Origin: Clostridia bacterium
GTDB taxonomy: Bacteria; Bacillota_A; Clostridia; Lachnospirales; Lachnospiraceae
Direction of reading: 5' to 3'
Assembly (NCBI GenBank): GCA_012515365.1
Contig: JAAYYM010000698.1
Location: 1 to 6,893 of the forward strand
Length of the DNA stretch: 6,893 nt
Shown one piece after another: positions 4,990 to 6,893 of the stretch. The notes under the pieces are model-generated. The model was given only the letters and a program-made list of their open reading frames with translations, was not told the origin of the DNA and searched no databases. Positions within the stretch are counted from its first letter, which is position 1. Every line of letters starts with the position of its first letter. The position numbers and the translations under genes are program-made.

Positions 4990-5913
4990 CTACCTTTTAA
5001 TATTCAGCCTCTCTTCAATCTTAAGAAGTTTCTCTTTTGCTTCTCCTAATTCTTTGACAGCCTTATTGATCTCCTCTTCCAAATTACTTCTGGCAGATAT
5101 CTTTGTTTCCTTTACTTTTCCAGCGGCTTCCTTTATCATTTCTGTTGTCTTCTTAATCTTTTCCGTTGCCAGATTTTCTGTTGCCTGCTTCACTCTTGCA
5201 GCTGCTTCCTTTACCTCACGACGTGCTTCTTTTAATTGCCTTGTAAGTGCCTCCGGTCTTGCCTGCATATCAGGATATGCCGCCTGAATACGACGCAGTA
5301 ATGCTTTTCTATTTTTCAATAATGCTCGTACTTTTTGACTGATTTCCTCTGTATTATCAGCTTCACTTCCGTCAATTTCCTTCTTTACTACATTCATTAG
5401 AAAATAAGAAACAATATTGTCTGTGATCAATAAAACCGTCACAAAAACAGCTGACAGAATAACAACACTTTTGGGCCACTTTTCGACTTCCGTAAAGAAA
5501 ATAGGATCAATCCATTTCATGACGATCACAGAGCCGACTCCAAACAGTACCAAATTACCAATCCATATCCGCCCATGCAGATTCATAGGCTTTGTACTGT
5601 AGTCCCACCATCTTGCATGGAACATTTTCTCCATATACCAACTGACAAAATACTCAAGGATTCCACAGATTATAAATCCTGCCAGAAACGTATCCGTGAT
5701 ACTTCCCTCATATCCAATCACACCGCCCACTAGCACAGTCACAGCGACTACACCACATCCATAAATCGGACAATACGGACCAATCAGATATCCCCTGTTA
5801 ATGAACCTGTGATACTGAATATATTTAAGCGTAACCTCCATCAGCCAGCCAATGCAGGAAAACAAAAACAACTCTATCATTAGTTCACACAGAACGATAA
5901 AATGAAATGTCAT
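4990..5913 (-). CDS. CmpB/DUF1113-family membrane protein with C-terminal coiled coil
   Basis: A 307-residue integral membrane protein of the family annotated as putative ABC-transporter type IV (ABC_trans_CmpB, PF06541); its biochemical role is not established. Family marks are visible: GW with Glu26 (22-26), NRG then GP and PIYG (39-52), and RWWDYS with a downstream NLHGR (101-115). Five hydrophobic segments lie near 8-27, 52-70, 73-95, 116-135 and 149-172. Residues 185-307 form a highly charged, Ala/Lys/Glu-rich helical tail with coiled-coil character and a repeated pattern (VKEAAARVKQATE at 234, IKEAAGKVKET at 260), probably cytoplasmic. I start at the ATG 5913 because GGGAGG lies 8 nt upstream; an upstream in-frame ATG (6003) would add 30 residues but lies before the predicted transcription start. 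ABC ATPase partners are not adjacent, so a transporter role is doubtful. Confidence 0.88.
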   Translation of the reverse strand: MTFHFIVLCELMIELFLFSCIGWLMEVTLKYIQYHRFINRGYLIGPYCPIYGCGVVAVTVLVGGVIGYEGSITDTFLAGFIICGILEYFVSWYMEKMFHARWWDYSTKPMNLHGRIWIGNLVLFGVGSVIVMKWIDPIFFTEVEKWPKSVVILSAVFVTVLLITDNIVSYFLMNVVKKEIDGSEADNTEEISQKVRALLKNRKALLRRIQAAYPDMQARPEALTRQLKEARREVKEAAARVKQATENLATEKIKKTTEMIKEAAGKVKETKISARSNLEEEINKAVKELGEAKEKLLKIEERLNIKR

Positions 5914-5956
5914 AAGGCATCCTCCCTTATTTGTCACTCGGTACATATCCAAACTA

Positions 5957-5985
5957 ACAATAAGGGAAATCAGCCTCTCTGTCAA
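5957..5985 (-). promoter_or_regulatory. Predicted promoter of the CmpB-family gene
   Basis: Minus strand: a perfect -35 TTGACA (5985-5980), a 17-bp spacer and -10 TATTGT (5962-5957, 4 of 6). The start would fall near 5950, leaving a leader of about 37 nt with GGGAGG before the ATG at 5913. It gives the gene a transcript independent of the BceB-like gene upstream and supports the shorter start. Confidence 0.6.
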
Positions 5986-6019
5986 GAATGCACATTCATG
6001 CAAAGCTCATTTAAATCTC

Positions 6020-6893
6020 CTAATGTAAATCTCGTTTGATCCCAACATATGTTGCCAGAAAATATACCAGATTAATTCCAAAAAACAGTAGCACTGATAT
6101 ACCAAAATACTGTATCGTAACAGTCTGAATTCCTGTCATGACAATAAACGCCTTACTGATCTGTAGGATAACATTGCCCGAAATTACTATGGCAAACAGT
6201 ACAGGGCAAAGATAATATGCGGTCAGCTGCTTCAAGACCATTTTATTTATTTCCGTATGTTCCAAACCTATTTTTTCAAGGATATCATAGCGTCGTTTAT
6301 ATTTTTCTGAATCACTCAATTGATGAATTGATAACACAGTAAGTGCAACACATAAAAATACAAGTCCAATATAGAAAAGCGGAATAATCAATGAGGACAA
6401 CATAAACTTCGTTTCCGGGATCAGATTATCACGTATCAAATTTGTAGCAGTATAGACTACAATATTATCTGACCCTCGACAGAGCTTTCCATCCCACATG
6501 AAAGCTTCGTCATCTAAGTTTTCTGATGTACCTTCATTTTCTGTTTCATCTAATGTTCCCGCTTCGTTGTAATCAAGCAATGCATCCAGCCTACCCTTTA
6601 AATCAGCCGGAGTGCTTCCCTTTAAATCTACGACTAGTTCAGAATAATATGGCTGCATTTTCGCAGTGACCTCGTCCGGCACGATCAAAAGATAATCCCC
6701 TCCGTTTTGACCATCTTGTGAAAAAGGTTCCGAATAAATTGCTGCACATGACAGCAGTCCGCTTCCACTAGCATTCGAAATCTGAAGTCCTTCCGGCATA
6801 TTCTCTACTTCTGCGAGAAGACGCGGCTTGATCTGAATGGCATATTCATTGTCCTTAAGAGAAACTTCTTTTAATCCTATCATCTTACGAAGC
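6020..6893 (-). CDS. BceB-like FtsX permease, C-terminal part (N-terminus beyond right edge)
   Basis: The last 290 or so residues of a bacitracin-type (BceB-like) ABC permease; the frame stays open to the right edge, so the ATG at 6883 is internal and not the start. The visible part has an extracytoplasmic stretch with an acidic segment (about 110-127, counting from that ATG), then three hydrophobic helices near 160-187, 220-241 and 257-280, the usual ending of an FtsX domain. Between the first two lies the conserved cytoplasmic stretch HQLSDSEKYKRRYDILEKIG followed by EINKMVLKQ, characteristic of this permease group in Clostridia. Such permeases work with a BceA-type ATPase and often signal to a sensor kinase to confer resistance to peptide antibiotics; neither partner is visible here. 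The gene ends with TAG, 35 bp before the -35 of the next gene's promoter, without a clear terminator. Confidence 0.88.
   Translation of the reverse strand, partial: LRKMIGLKEVSLKDNEYAIQIKPRLLAEVENMPEGLQISNASGSGLLSCAAIYSEPFSQDGQNGGDYLLIVPDEVTAKMQPYYSELVVDLKGSTPADLKGRLDALLDYNEAGTLDETENEGTSENLDDEAFMWDGKLCRGSDNIVVYTATNLIRDNLIPETKFMLSSLIIPLFYIGLVFLCVALTVLSIHQLSDSEKYKRRYDILEKIGLEHTEINKMVLKQLTAYYLCPVLFAIVISGNVILQISKAFIVMTGIQTVTIQYFGISVLLFFGINLVYFLATYVGIKRDLH

Noticed and set aside
4970..5287. 105-codon plus-strand frame
   Set aside because: It is the antisense of the coiled-coil tail; its Ser/Phe/Ala-rich product reflects the reverse complement of Lys/Glu/Ala codons.
5914..6003. 30-residue N-terminal extension of the CmpB-family protein
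   Set aside because: It spans a perfect TTGACA -35 with a well-spaced -10 and a GGGAGG site serving the ATG at 5913; its own ATG has no ribosome binding site.
6881..6883. ATG as the start of the BceB-like protein
   Set aside because: The frame continues open to the window edge and the sequence at this point is mid-domain, so the gene is truncated by the window.
1..6893. tRNA, rRNA, CRISPR array, insertion sequence, phage or toxin-antitoxin genes
   Set aside because: No cloverleaf, regular direct-repeat array, transposase motifs or phage-type proteins were seen on either strand.

Overview
The window looks like chromosomal DNA of a Clostridia (Firmicutes) bacterium, most likely a gut Lachnospiraceae. 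The reasons are moderate-to-low GC, purine-rich Shine-Dalgarno sites (GGAGGG, GAGGAG, GGGAGG), use of TTG starts, and protein families common in that group: BceB-like and MacB-like FtsX permeases, a CmpB-family membrane protein, a DUF3795 protein and a clostridial-type lipoprotein. This placement is inference. All credible genes lie on the minus strand, so transcription runs from high to low coordinates. Every plus-strand open frame appears to be a shadow.

Layout in the direction of transcription. (1) 6893-6020: the C-terminal part of a BceB-like FtsX permease; its start lies beyond the right edge. (2) 5913-4990: a CmpB/DUF1113-type membrane protein with five predicted helices and a long charged coiled-coil tail, preceded by its own good promoter. 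(3) 4989-4606: about 380 bp without a convincing gene but with two long inverted repeats, repeated TTACAT-type words and a candidate promoter. (4) 4605-2675: an alpha/beta hydrolase and a putative lipoprotein, separated by 2 bp and translationally coupled, ending at a strong hairpin terminator. (5) 2635-2299: a compact promoter with a 14-bp palindrome between -35 and -10, driving an 85-residue, 13-cysteine DUF3795 protein. (6) 2296-1: an ABC exporter operon (MacB/LolD-type ATPase, then a long duplicated FtsX permease cut by the left edge). Its upstream region has two 7-bp direct repeats with an 11-bp period placed 10 bp before a -10 box, plus a 37-bp dyad covering the -10 and reaching into the ribosome binding site.

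The window therefore carries parts of two different FtsX-type ABC systems of the kind often linked to antimicrobial-peptide or envelope-stress responses. Between them are a hydrolase/lipoprotein pair of unknown function and a small cysteine-rich protein. No sensor kinase, response regulator, RNA gene, CRISPR array, insertion sequence or phage gene is visible. The most interesting signals are regulatory: the direct-repeat promoter of the exporter operon, the palindromes around the DUF3795 promoter, and the structured non-coding stretch before the hydrolase.
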